Shown here piece after piece: positions 34,026 to 42,897 of a stretch of 64,000 bases of DNA. A program made the translations under genes and the position numbers. Source of the DNA: Imbroritus primus. Lineage in GTDB: Bacteria; Pseudomonadota; Gammaproteobacteria; Burkholderiales; Burkholderiaceae. The stretch covers positions 1 through 64,000 of the forward strand of contig AKCV02000004.1 of the NCBI GenBank assembly GCA_000272025.2. Direction: 5' to 3'. The notes under the pieces were generated by a model. It was given only the letters and a program-made list of their open reading frames with translations. It searched no databases and was not told where the DNA came from. Within the stretch, counting starts at the first letter, position 1. The number at the start of each line of letters is the position of its first letter.

Positions 34026-35587
34026 CGATACGACTGCATACGCAATTCGACACGCTGCCTGCGATCGTGTTCGATGGCAGTCCCTTGCGCATCGAACAAA
34101 TCGTGCAGCTGGCCCAGGGCGAGGCGCGGGCCGAGCTTTCGCGTGACCCGGGCTTCCGCGCCCGCATCCAGCGCGGCGCCGGTTTTCTGGACCGGCTGCT
34201 GGCGGAAGATGGCGTGGTGTATGGCGTGACCACCGGCTATGGCGACTCGTGCACGGTGGAGATTCCGCCCGCACTGGTGGCGGAGCTGCCGCACCATCTC
34301 TACGCTTACCATGGTTGTGGCGCAGGACGCTACCTCACGCCGCAGGAAACGCGGGCCGTGCTGGCCTGCCGCCTCGCTTCGCTGTGCCAGGGCTATTCGG
34401 GCGTCAGCGTGGCACTGCTGGAACAGCTGGAAGTGCTGCTGATGCATGACGTGCTGCCGCTGATCCCGGCGGAAGGCTCGGTCGGCGCCAGCGGCGATCT
34501 CACGCCCTTGTCCTATGTGGCGGCAGTGCTGTGCGGCGAACGCGCCGTGTGGTGGCGCGGAGAGGAACACGCGACGGCGGATGTTTTCCGGACACTCGGC
34601 ATCCGCCCGCTGCGGCTGCGCCCCAAGGAAGGACTGGCGCTCATGAACGGCACGGCCGTGATGACCGCGCTGGCCTGCCTTGCCTGGATGCGCAGCGCAT
34701 ATCTGGCCGAACTGGGGACGCGCCTCACGGCCTGCAACGTGGTGGCCAGCGCCGGCAATGGCGCGCATTTCGATGCGACCCTGTTCGCGGTCAAGCCGCA
34801 TGCCGGCCAGCAGACCGTGGCCGCCCGGCTGCGCCATGATCTGCTGACCGATGCACCGGCACGCAACCCGCAGCGCCTGCAGGATCGCTATTCCCTGCGC
34901 TGTGCGCCGCATGTATTGGGCGTGCTGGAAGACGCATTGCCATTCCTGCGCGCGCAGATCGAGAACGAACTCAATTCCGCCAACGACAATCCGCTGATCG
35001 ATCCCGATGCGGAGCGCGTGCTGCATGGCGGGCATTTCTATGGCGGCCATATTGCCTTTGCCATGGATTCCCTGAAAAACGCCGTGGCGAACGTGGCCGA
35101 CCTGCTCGACCGGCAACTCGCCCTGCTGGTGGATACGCGCTACAACCATGGCCTGCCGTCCAACCTGTCCGGCGCGCAGGGTGCACGCAGCGCTATCAAC
35201 CACGGCCTCAAGGCCTTGCAGATCAGCGTTTCGGCGTGGACCGCCGAGGCGCTCAAGCTGACCATGCCGGCCTCGGTGTTTTCGCGCTCTACGGAGTGCC
35301 ACAACCAGGACAAGGTGAGCATGGGTACGATCGCGGCCCGCGACGCGCTGCGCGTGCTTGAGCTCACCGAGCAGGTGGTGGCAGCCATGCTGATCGCCGC
35401 CCGCCAGGGTGTAGCCCTGCGGCGGCGTCTGGACAACAGCGTGGCCCTCAGCCCGGCCCTGGCGGCATGGCACGAAGACCTGTGCGGCCGCATTGCACTG
35501 ATCGAAGAAGACCGCGCCCTCGATCACGAGCTGCAGCAACTGCTGATCGCCATCCGGGCGCGCGCATGGAGCCTGTATGCATCCTGA
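34022..35587 (+). CDS. Aromatic amino acid ammonia lyase (HAL/PAL/TAL family)
   Basis: 521 residues, overlapping the previous stop. The MIO cofactor triad Ala156-Ser157-Gly158 lies in GSVGASGDLTPLSY, the catalytic tyrosine is Tyr67 in VVYGVTTGYG, and NDNPLID and FSRSTECHNQDKVSMG are also present. At the selectivity position (residues 96-97 in LYAYHGCG) it has Tyr-His, unlike Ser-His of histidine lyases, His-Leu of tyrosine lyases or Phe-Leu of phenylalanine lyases. In the cluster it should supply the aryl starter, cinnamic or 4-coumaric acid, by deaminating phenylalanine or tyrosine. The exact substrate is open. Confidence 0.88.
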   Translation: MTIRLHTQFDTLPAIVFDGSPLRIEQIVQLAQGEARAELSRDPGFRARIQRGAGFLDRLLAEDGVVYGVTTGYGDSCTVEIPPALVAELPHHLYAYHGCGAGRYLTPQETRAVLACRLASLCQGYSGVSVALLEQLEVLLMHDVLPLIPAEGSVGASGDLTPLSYVAAVLCGERAVWWRGEEHATADVFRTLGIRPLRLRPKEGLALMNGTAVMTALACLAWMRSAYLAELGTRLTACNVVASAGNGAHFDATLFAVKPHAGQQTVAARLRHDLLTDAPARNPQRLQDRYSLRCAPHVLGVLEDALPFLRAQIENELNSANDNPLIDPDAERVLHGGHFYGGHIAFAMDSLKNAVANVADLLDRQLALLVDTRYNHGLPSNLSGAQGARSAINHGLKALQISVSAWTAEALKLTMPASVFSRSTECHNQDKVSMGTIAARDALRVLELTEQVVAAMLIAARQGVALRRRLDNSVALSPALAAWHEDLCGRIALIEEDRALDHELQQLLIAIRARAWSLYAS

Positions 35588-36032
35588 GACCGGAAACACC
35601 ATGCGCCACGCTCCGGCCCAGCCTGACCTGAGCTGCGAGATCGAACTCACGCCGGCATTCTGCGACATCGATGTGATGGGCGTGGTTTATCACGGCAACT
35701 ACGTACGCTATCTGGAACTGGCGCGCAGCGCCTTGCTGTCGCGCTTCGATTACAACTACCCGCACATGCACGCGTCCGGCTATGCATGGCCGGTGGTCGA
35801 CATGCACCTGAAGTATGTGCGCCCCGTACGCTTCGAGCAGAAGATCAAGGTACGCGCCACCATCACCGAATGGGAAAACCGCCTGCGCATCGAGTACCTC
35901 ATGCGGGATGCCGCAACCGGGCAGAAGCTCAACACGGCCTATACCATCCAGGTGGCCGTGGATGTGCAGACGCAGGAAATGTGCTTTGTGTGCCCGCCGG
36001 TCCTGTGGGAACGCCTGGGAGTCCAGCCATGA
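35577..36032 (+). CDS. apeK: Hotdog acyl thioesterase (4-hydroxybenzoyl-CoA thioesterase type)
   Basis: 151 residues from the ATG at 35577, which has GGAG 5 nt upstream; a second ATG at 35601 is possible. The active-site segment CDIDVMGVVYHGNYVRYLELAR carries the Asp of the 4HBT family. The protein matches the ApeK-type thioesterase, which releases the finished or stalled polyene acyl chain from ACP. It overlaps both the lyase gene and the next one. Confidence 0.85.
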   Translation: MHPETGNTMRHAPAQPDLSCEIELTPAFCDIDVMGVVYHGNYVRYLELARSALLSRFDYNYPHMHASGYAWPVVDMHLKYVRPVRFEQKIKVRATITEWENRLRIEYLMRDAATGQKLNTAYTIQVAVDVQTQEMCFVCPPVLWERLGVQP

Positions 36033-36736
36033 ATCCGGCATACCGCTCTGGCGCCGTGCCTCGTGCGTTGGTACGCGCCTGTACGGCATTCTGTGCCGTG
36101 GCGATGTGCCTGTGGGCAGCACATGGGGCGGCGGCATCTGCGCAAGGCACACCAGGTGCATCGATTGTCCAGCCGGCGAACAACACCGCACTGGTCGCAC
36201 AGGTACGCGCGCGGCTCGTCAATGCGCCTGTGATCCACGGCAATTTCGAGCAGAAAAAGACCATCCAGGGCTTCCGCAATCCGCTGGTGTCTACCGGCAC
36301 CTTCCTGATCGCGCAGGGCAAGGGGGTGTCGTGGCATACCCGCAAGCCGTTCGAATCGGTATTGACCATCACGCGCGAACGCATGCTGTCCCGGCAGGCC
36401 GACGGCCAGATCAGTACACGCGTGGAGGCGAGCGATGAACCCGGGCTGCGAGCCGTCAACGAAATGCTGTTCGCGGTGATGGCAGCGGACCTGCGTACGC
36501 TCGAGCAACGCTTTGCGATCTCGGGCGAACTGCGCGGCAAGCAGGGCTGGTGGCTCCAGCTGACGCCGCGCGACAGCATGCTGGCGCAGTGGATCACGCG
36601 CATCAGCCTGAGTGGCGACAGCGTGGTGCGCAGCGTCACCTTGATGGAAGCGCATGGCGACAGCAGCGTGATCACGTTCACCGATACCGTTACGGCCCAG
36701 AGTCTGAACGCGGAGGATGTCCGTCGCTTCGAGTGA
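36029..36736 (+). CDS. LolA-like outer membrane carrier protein
   Basis: 235 residues starting MNPAYRSGAVPRAL. A signal peptide spans about residues 1-38 (hydrophobic FCAVAMCLWAAHGAAASA). The mature part has the LolA fold pattern: VIHGNFEQKKTIQGFRNPLVSTGTFLIAQGKGVSWHTRKPF, then VTLMEAHGDSSVITFTDT. It corresponds to ApeL-type proteins thought to ferry the polyene lipid across the periplasm, as LolA does for lipoproteins. It is followed by a 108-nt gap, the largest break in the core operon, before the exporter. Confidence 0.83.
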   Translation: MNPAYRSGAVPRALVRACTAFCAVAMCLWAAHGAAASAQGTPGASIVQPANNTALVAQVRARLVNAPVIHGNFEQKKTIQGFRNPLVSTGTFLIAQGKGVSWHTRKPFESVLTITRERMLSRQADGQISTRVEASDEPGLRAVNEMLFAVMAADLRTLEQRFAISGELRGKQGWWLQLTPRDSMLAQWITRISLSGDSVVRSVTLMEAHGDSSVITFTDTVTAQSLNAEDVRRFE

Positions 36737-36844
36737 CCAGGGCATGCCCCTTCTCCTCTCCGCCCGGCTGATGTGAGAACACGGCTGGGGGGACGATCCT
36801 CCGGCACCCAATCCCTTTCCACGCTCCGATCGAACTTCATCACC

Positions 36845-39364
36845 ATGCACACCACGCCTTCCGCCCCGCATATCTTCCGCCAGCCCGGACGCGGCTGGAC
36901 GGTTGCGGCCGTGCTGTGGCTGGTGGTGGTGCTGGCAGTCATCGGCCACCAGTGGCGTTTCTGGCAACAGGGTCGCATCGACATGGACGTGCTGGCCTTG
37001 CTGCCGCACGACGAACAGGCGCCGGCCGCCGATCTGGCCATGCGCAAGCTGACGGATGCCGTGTCGCGGCAGGGGGGGGGGATGGTCGGCGCACCCGACT
37101 GGGCCCAGGCACGCGAGGCGGGCAGGGTGCTCAGCGGCGTGCTGGCGCAGTCGAAAGCGCCACTGGCTCCGCAGGAGACGACACAAGACGGCGCGTTGAG
37201 CGCCGCGCTGGCGTTCTATCGCCCATGGCGCGACCGCCTGCTGACGCCCGAACAGCAACATCAACTGGCCACGGCATCGCAGGAAGCGCTGACCCAGCAG
37301 GCGCTCCGCGCGCTCTATCAGCCTACGGTACAGGGACGCGTCTCGGACTGGGCTGCCGATCCGCTTGGCCTATGGACGCAATGGTGGACGCAACGCGCCG
37401 CCGCAAGCCATGCCCGCCCGCGCGACGGCATGCTCTGGCTGTCGGCGCAGGGCACGGAATGGGCCGTGCTCACCTTCATCATCGAGGGGTCGGCCTTCAG
37501 CCTGACGGGCAATGCCGTCTATGGCGATGCCCTGCAACGCGCCACCGCCGCCGTGCAGGCACAGTTTCCCGCCGTGCGTGTGCTGCACGCCGGCGTGCCG
37601 CTGCATGCCGAAGCCGCTGCCGTACAGGCCAACCGGGAAATCAACACCATCGGCTGGGGTTCGCTCGCGGGCGTGCTGCTGCTGACCTGGCTGGCATTCC
37701 GTTCTGCACGGCCGATTCTGCTGGTAGGCCTGTCGCTGATCACCGGCTGCGCCGTGGCGTTGTCCGTCACCGCGTGGTGTTTCGGGCAGGTCCATCTGCT
37801 CACGCTGGTGTTCGGCGCCAGCCTGGTGGGCGTGGCGGAAGACTATGGCATCCACTACTTCGCGGTGCGCCAGCATCTGCCGCACACGCCGCCCCGCAGC
37901 CTGATGCGCCAGTTGCTGCCGGCGCTCTGGCTGGCGCTGGTGACGAGCGTCATCGCTTATCTGGCATTGGGCGCCGCGCCATTTCCCGGCCTGCGCCAGA
38001 TGGCCGTGTTCTCCGCGACCGGGCTTCTGGCGGCAATGCTGACGGTCGCGTGCTGGTTCCCCTTTCTCGACCGGGGCACCGTACCGCATAGCCGCTTTGC
38101 CGATCGGCTGGGCAAGACGCTCCTGCGCTGGCCGCGCCTGGGCCTGCACATGCCGCACATCGCGCGCCGGTCACGGGCCCTCGCTGTGATGGTGTGGCTG
38201 GCACTGCCGGCACTGCTGGCGCTGGGTCTGTGGGGTGGCCTGCAACTCAGGACGCAGGACGACGTGCGCCAGCTGCAAAGTGCACCGGCAGCGCTCATGG
38301 AACAGCAGAAGCAGATCGGCGCCTTGCTGGGCATGCCGAGTCCCGCGCAGTTCTATCTGGTGCAAGGCCCCACGGAAGAGGATGTCCTGCAACGCGAGGA
38401 GACGCTCAAGACGCGCCTGGATGCCATGGTGGCGCAGGGCGTGATGACCGGCTACAGCGCCGTATCCGACTGGGTGCCGTCCGCCGCAATGCAGGCGCGT
38501 AATGCCGCGCTCACGTACCAGGCGGATACGCAGGTGCTGGCAGCGGTGAATGCCACCCTGGGCGAGCATCTTCGGCGGCCGGCATTCGCATCGACACCAC
38601 TAACGCTGTCTGCCTGGCTGGCGCAGCCGGTATCGGCGACAGCGCGAACCCTGTGGCTGGGTGCGATGCCTGCCCCGGCGGGTCGGAATCCGGGCCAGGC
38701 ATCGGATCACGCATCAGGCCAGTTCGCGAGCATCGTCATGCTGCGCGGACTCAACGACCTAGCCTCGCTGCCACGGCTGGCGCAACAGGCTGAGGGGCTG
38801 CCCGGCGTGCGCTGGGTGGACAAGCCAGCAGAAATTTCCGCGCTGCTGGCGCGCTATCGCGGCTCCATGACCGGACTGCTGGTGCTTGGGCACGTGCTGG
38901 TGCTGCTGGCCCTGACCGTGCGCTTCGGCCGCGCCGCGTGGCGTGCCTGGCTGCCAACGGCGCTGGCCACGGCCAGCGTACTGGCTGTGCTGGGGTGGAT
39001 GGGTCAGCCGTGGCAGCTGTTCAACGTCCTCGCCCTGGTGCTGCTGCTCGGCGTGGGCGTGGACTATGGGATCTTCCTGCTGGAACACGAGGACGATCCT
39101 TCCGCATGGCTCGCCGTGGTGATCGGCGCCGGCAGCACATGGCTGTCGTTCGGCCTGCTGGGACTGTCTTCTACACCAGCATTGCGGGCCTTCGGCCTGA
39201 CGCTGATGGTGGGGCTGCCGCTGGTGCTCGTGCTGGCGCCGCTCTTCCGGGCGCGCAGGGCCGTGGGCATGCCGCATGGGCAAGACGGCAATCCGCCGGC
39301 ACAGGCGCAACGCCCCGCGTATGCAGCACAACCGCAAACCGACTCGCATCAAGGAAAAGCATGA
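36845..39364 (+). CDS. RND/MMPL-family exporter
   Basis: 839 residues from the ATG at 36845; an in-frame GTG at 36773 would add 24, and neither start has a good ribosome site. Architecture is a two-fold MMPL transporter: helix at about 16-38, large periplasmic domain, six-helix block around 255-440 including VFGASLVGVAEDYGIHYF, a second periplasmic domain, and a second block around 665-800 including LVLLLGVGVDYGIFLLEHE. The paired Asp-Tyr-Gly motifs fit proton coupling. It should move the polyene conjugate out of the inner membrane. Codons 76-79 contain a run of ten G (37072-37081). Confidence 0.87.
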   Translation: MHTTPSAPHIFRQPGRGWTVAAVLWLVVVLAVIGHQWRFWQQGRIDMDVLALLPHDEQAPAADLAMRKLTDAVSRQGGGMVGAPDWAQAREAGRVLSGVLAQSKAPLAPQETTQDGALSAALAFYRPWRDRLLTPEQQHQLATASQEALTQQALRALYQPTVQGRVSDWAADPLGLWTQWWTQRAAASHARPRDGMLWLSAQGTEWAVLTFIIEGSAFSLTGNAVYGDALQRATAAVQAQFPAVRVLHAGVPLHAEAAAVQANREINTIGWGSLAGVLLLTWLAFRSARPILLVGLSLITGCAVALSVTAWCFGQVHLLTLVFGASLVGVAEDYGIHYFAVRQHLPHTPPRSLMRQLLPALWLALVTSVIAYLALGAAPFPGLRQMAVFSATGLLAAMLTVACWFPFLDRGTVPHSRFADRLGKTLLRWPRLGLHMPHIARRSRALAVMVWLALPALLALGLWGGLQLRTQDDVRQLQSAPAALMEQQKQIGALLGMPSPAQFYLVQGPTEEDVLQREETLKTRLDAMVAQGVMTGYSAVSDWVPSAAMQARNAALTYQADTQVLAAVNATLGEHLRRPAFASTPLTLSAWLAQPVSATARTLWLGAMPAPAGRNPGQASDHASGQFASIVMLRGLNDLASLPRLAQQAEGLPGVRWVDKPAEISALLARYRGSMTGLLVLGHVLVLLALTVRFGRAAWRAWLPTALATASVLAVLGWMGQPWQLFNVLALVLLLGVGVDYGIFLLEHEDDPSAWLAVVIGAGSTWLSFGLLGLSSTPALRAFGLTLMVGLPLVLVLAPLFRARRAVGMPHGQDGNPPAQAQRPAYAAQPQTDSHQGKA
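37072..37081 (+). repeat. Homopolymer of ten G within the exporter gene
   Basis: The run encodes the end of Gln76 and Gly77-Gly79. The frame is open as written. Gain or loss of one base would stop translation of the exporter within the first periplasmic domain. Runs of this length are typical of slipped-strand phase-variation switches but are also prone to sequencing error. Confidence 0.6.
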
Positions 39365-40467
39365 GCGAATTGTCACCGTTGATGAACAAGCGCTTTTCGC
39401 CGCCGGAGCAAAGTACCTTCGAAGCGCGTTACGAAGCACAGAAGATTGCGTTTGCCCCGGTGGTGTTCCAATGCGTGCGCCATGCCTGGAAGCAGGGCAT
39501 GCTGCAAGCGTTGGCAGAGAAGGGGGCACACGGCTGCAGCGTGCAGGCGCTGGCCGATACCGGGCGCTGGAGCGAATATGCGCTGAAGATCGTGCTGGAA
39601 AGCTGTCTCAGCGCAGGCGTGGTGCAGCGCGTGGAAGGGCGTTATGTGCTCGACAAGGCGGGATACTGCGTGCTGACGGATGCCATCACGCAAGCCAATT
39701 TCAATTTTGTCGCCGATGTCTGCTATGCCGGTCTCGCGGACCTGGACGCCTCGCTGGAACGCCAGCACCCCGTCGGGCTCAAGGCACTCGGCGACTGGCC
39801 CACGGTATATGAGGGCCTGTCCCAGATGCCGGAGCCGGCGAAAAGCAGCTGGTTTGCCTTCGACCACCTGTATTCCGATACCTCGTTTCCGCTGATCCTG
39901 CACGATGTCATGGCAAGCGCGCCGCGCCATATCATGGACATCGGTGCCAACACCGGCAAGTTCAGCCTGGCCGTCCTGCAACACTGCGACGCGGTACAGA
40001 TGCACCTCGTGGATCTGCCCCAGCAACTGGCGACCGCGCAGGCAACGCTCGAACAGGCCGGGCTGGCGGCGCGCGCGCACTGCCATCCGGTGAACCTGCT
40101 CGATGCGGGCGCGGCCCTGCCCGGCGGGATGGATGTCGTGTGGATGAGCCAGTTCCTGAGCTGCTTCAGCGAAAACACCATCGAACATATCCTGCGGCGC
40201 GTGGCTGCGTCGTTGAACCCGGACGGTCAGGTGCTGATCCTCGATACGTTCTGGGACCGGCAGCGCTATGACATCGCGGCCTACTGCCTGATCAATACCT
40301 CACCATACTTCACCGCGCTGGCCAGCGGCAACAGCAAGGTGTACGAGAGCTGCGACTACGTCAGACTGTGTGCCCGGGCCGGCCTCGAGCTGGTCAGCAC
40401 GCACGATGGCATCGGCTACTGCCATTCGCTGATGCGCTTCGCACGGAGGCAGGGAGCAGACACATGA
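39361..40467 (+). CDS. SAM-dependent O-methyltransferase
   Basis: 368 residues, ATGA overlap with the exporter. The N-terminal third (about 25-110) is a winged-helix dimerisation domain as in plant-type and antibiotic O-methyltransferases. The Rossmann domain starts at HIMDIGANTGKFSLAVLQHC, followed by MHLVDLP and VVWMSQFLSCFSE. It corresponds to the methyltransferase common in aryl polyene and flexirubin clusters that methylates the head group, for example the ring hydroxyl or ring carbon. Family members with this layout usually act on hydroxyls. Confidence 0.85.
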   Translation: MSELSPLMNKRFSPPEQSTFEARYEAQKIAFAPVVFQCVRHAWKQGMLQALAEKGAHGCSVQALADTGRWSEYALKIVLESCLSAGVVQRVEGRYVLDKAGYCVLTDAITQANFNFVADVCYAGLADLDASLERQHPVGLKALGDWPTVYEGLSQMPEPAKSSWFAFDHLYSDTSFPLILHDVMASAPRHIMDIGANTGKFSLAVLQHCDAVQMHLVDLPQQLATAQATLEQAGLAARAHCHPVNLLDAGAALPGGMDVVWMSQFLSCFSENTIEHILRRVAASLNPDGQVLILDTFWDRQRYDIAAYCLINTSPYFTALASGNSKVYESCDYVRLCARAGLELVSTHDGIGYCHSLMRFARRQGADT

Positions 40468-41120
40468 AGACCCGCATGCGGCACAGGGTGACACGCCTGG
40501 CGCTGGCCGGCGGCACGATCGCCGTGCTGGGCCTGCTGAGCGCCTGCGCATCGCCCGAGGCAACCATGCCCGATACCCTGAATCCCCCGAATATGCCGGC
40601 GCCAGCGGTTGCGGCCGCACCTGCGACGCTCGACGTGCCACTGCTGCGCCTGCCTCCGCAGTCGCTCGGGCGCACACTGGCGGAACGCCAGCGCGTGACG
40701 GTGACAGCACCACAACGCGCACCGCAAATCCTCGATGTGTTGCTGGAAGCGGATGCGCAATCGGTGCGACTGGCCTTGCTGCAGATGGGACAGGTGGCCG
40801 CCCGCCTGGTCTGGGATGGTACGTCTGTCCAGGTGACCCAGTCGCGCTGGTGGCCCAGGGAGGTCTCCGCCGAGCGCATCCTGAGCGATCTGCAGATGGC
40901 TTTGTGGCCCATGGCAGCAATTCAGGCGGCGCTGCCTGAACCGTGGAACGTCGTGCAGGAAGGGCAGACCCGTGTCCTGCGCCATGGCACCATGCCGGAA
41001 ATGATCATGCAGACAGTAGCGCCGCATGTGACCGAGGTGCGCTACGTGCGCGGCGGATGGCAGCTGCAGATCGAATCCCAATCGTTGCAGGAATCGGCCT
41101 CAGGGGAGGCAGCACCATGA
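40464..41120 (+). CDS. DUF3261-type outer membrane lipoprotein
   Basis: 218 residues. The signal peptide ends in a lipobox LLSAC with the lipidated cysteine at about residue 29, followed by a Pro/Ala-rich linker and a beta-rich domain ending around residue 205 (QTRVLRHGTMPEMIMQT). The DUF3261 protein found beside LolA- and MMPL-like genes in these clusters (ApeN-like by order) probably acts as the outer membrane receptor, as LolB does. It overlaps both neighbours by 4 nt. Confidence 0.8.
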   Translation: MKTRMRHRVTRLALAGGTIAVLGLLSACASPEATMPDTLNPPNMPAPAVAAAPATLDVPLLRLPPQSLGRTLAERQRVTVTAPQRAPQILDVLLEADAQSVRLALLQMGQVAARLVWDGTSVQVTQSRWWPREVSAERILSDLQMALWPMAAIQAALPEPWNVVQEGQTRVLRHGTMPEMIMQTVAPHVTEVRYVRGGWQLQIESQSLQESASGEAAP

Positions 41121-42343
41121 AACCCGCGATCTACCTGCAAGCCATGGGAGCAACCAGCGCACTGGGGGCCGATGCGACCAGCATGCGCGCCCGGTTGTTC
41201 GCTGGCGGTGACCCTGGTGGTTTTATCGATGGCCTCACCGATTGCCTCACCGTCACGGAAGCCTATTCACCCGGCAGGCCATTGTCCCTGGGCTGCGTGC
41301 CGCCCACCACGGTATTGCCTGACCTGACGCAGCTACCGGCGATTTTCCACAGCCGCAACAATGCGCTCGCAGCCGCAGCCCTCGAGCAGATCCGGCCGCA
41401 GATCGACGATGCCATCCAACGCTTTGGGGCGGCGCGTGTCGCCGTGGTCGTGGGAACCAGCACCTCCGGCGTGCGGGAAGGCGAGGCAGCGGCGCAGCAG
41501 TGGGTGACCCGTACCAGCTTTCCGGAACGCTTCGATTTCGCCTTGCAGGAACTGGGCAATACAGCAGAATTCGTCGCCCATTACCTGGGCGTGACGGGGC
41601 CGGCCTACGTCGTGTCGACGGCATGTTCGTCTGGCGCCAAGGCGCTCGCGGCCGGCGCACGCTTGCTGCAGGCCGGCTGGGTGGATGCCGTGGTCGCCGG
41701 CGGCGTCGATGCGCTGTGCCAGTTCACGGTCTCGGGCTTCAGCGCGCTGGAACTGGTATCGGCCACGCGCTGCAATCCACTGTCCGTGCACCGCAAGGGC
41801 ATCAATCTGGGGGAGGGCAGCGCCTTCTTTCTCATGCGGCGCGGTAGCGGACCAAGCATCGGCCCCGTACGTCTGGCGGGCTGGGGCGAAAGCCAGGATG
41901 CCCACCATATGTCCGCACCCGATCCACAGGGCGTGGGCGCCATGGCCGCCATGCAGCAGGGGCTGGAACGGGCCGGCATCGCCGCTGCGCAGGTGGACTA
42001 CATCAATCTGCACGGCACGGCCACCTTGCATAACGATGCGATGGAAACGCTGGCGATCCATCGATTGTTTGGCAGCGAGACCATGGTCAGTTCGACCAAG
42101 CCGCTGACCGGGCACACGCTCGCCGCCGCCGGTGCGCTGGAGGCAGCCGTGGCCTGGCATGTGCTGCATGACAACGATACGGGCCGGCTGCCGGCGCACT
42201 GGTGGGATGGCGCGGTGGATCCCGCGCTCTCCGCCGTCCATCCCGTCGCCCCGGGGGAATCGCTGGGGCGGCCGGTGCGGCATGTGCTCAGTAACTCGTT
42301 CGCTTTCGGTGGCAGCAATGCCGCACTGGTGCTGGCGTCATGA
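41117..42343 (+). CDS. apeO: Beta-ketoacyl-ACP synthase (elongating), ApeO type
   Basis: 408 residues with the Cys-His-His triad at Cys170 (STACSSG), His299 (NLHGTAT) and His333 (KPLTGHT). It is a FabF-type enzyme. In reconstituted aryl polyene systems this ketosynthase forms a heterodimer with the short chain length factor, here the gene at 27732, and carries out the elongation cycles with malonyl-ACP. Confidence 0.9.
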   Translation: MKPAIYLQAMGATSALGADATSMRARLFAGGDPGGFIDGLTDCLTVTEAYSPGRPLSLGCVPPTTVLPDLTQLPAIFHSRNNALAAAALEQIRPQIDDAIQRFGAARVAVVVGTSTSGVREGEAAAQQWVTRTSFPERFDFALQELGNTAEFVAHYLGVTGPAYVVSTACSSGAKALAAGARLLQAGWVDAVVAGGVDALCQFTVSGFSALELVSATRCNPLSVHRKGINLGEGSAFFLMRRGSGPSIGPVRLAGWGESQDAHHMSAPDPQGVGAMAAMQQGLERAGIAAAQVDYINLHGTATLHNDAMETLAIHRLFGSETMVSSTKPLTGHTLAAAGALEAAVAWHVLHDNDTGRLPAHWWDGAVDPALSAVHPVAPGESLGRPVRHVLSNSFAFGGSNAALVLAS

Positions 42344-42897
42344 CGATGCATGACATGAATGGCTATCTGCCGATCGAACGCTATGTACCGCATCGCGGCG
42401 CCATGCTGCTGCTCGACCGGTTGCTCGAAGCAAGTGCCGAGCATGCCGTGGCCGAGGTGCGCGTACGGCACGACGGGCTGTTCGTGCAGAACGGCGCCGT
42501 GCCGGCCTGGGTCGGCATCGAATACATGGCGCAAACCGTGGCCGCATGGGCCGGATGGCAAGCCGCGCAGCGCAATGCGCCAGCCCGGATCGGTTTTTTG
42601 CTGGGAAGCCGCAAGTTCGAAGCGCTCCAGCCAACGTTTGCGGCAGGCAGCCTGCTGCGCGTACGGGTGCAGTGCGAATTGGTCGGCAGCAACGGACTCG
42701 GCATGTTCGACTGCCAGTTGCTCGCCAGCGAAAGCAGCACCGGCAGTACGGGCAACGAGCACGGCGCATGCGATGAAAGCTGCGAAAATGACGGAAACTA
42801 CGCAACGGTCGTGGCACGCGCGCGGATCTCGGTATACGAACCGGACGATGGCGCGGCCTATATCCAGGGCATCGACGCAGGGGAAAATCAGTTGTGA
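42340..42897 (+). CDS. apeP: 3-hydroxyacyl-ACP dehydratase, ApeP type
   Basis: 185 residues, ATGA overlap. A FabA/FabZ-like hotdog domain shows IERYVPHRGAMLLLDRLLEAS and VPAWVGIEYMAQTVAAWAGWQA; the latter is the central helix. Residues about 135-160 form an acidic Ser/Gly/Glu-rich insertion that is unusual. ApeP-type proteins pair with the ApeI-type dehydratase, here the C-terminal domain of the ligase fusion. Confidence 0.88.
   Translation: MTMHDMNGYLPIERYVPHRGAMLLLDRLLEASAEHAVAEVRVRHDGLFVQNGAVPAWVGIEYMAQTVAAWAGWQAAQRNAPARIGFLLGSRKFEALQPTFAAGSLLRVRVQCELVGSNGLGMFDCQLLASESSTGSTGNEHGACDESCENDGNYATVVARARISVYEPDDGAAYIQGIDAGENQL

Noticed and set aside
36916..38091. Long second-frame ORF (391 codons) within the exporter gene
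   Set aside because: It is an overlapping frame of high-GC coding DNA with Arg/Ala/Gly-rich composition. The main frame carries the MMPL features.
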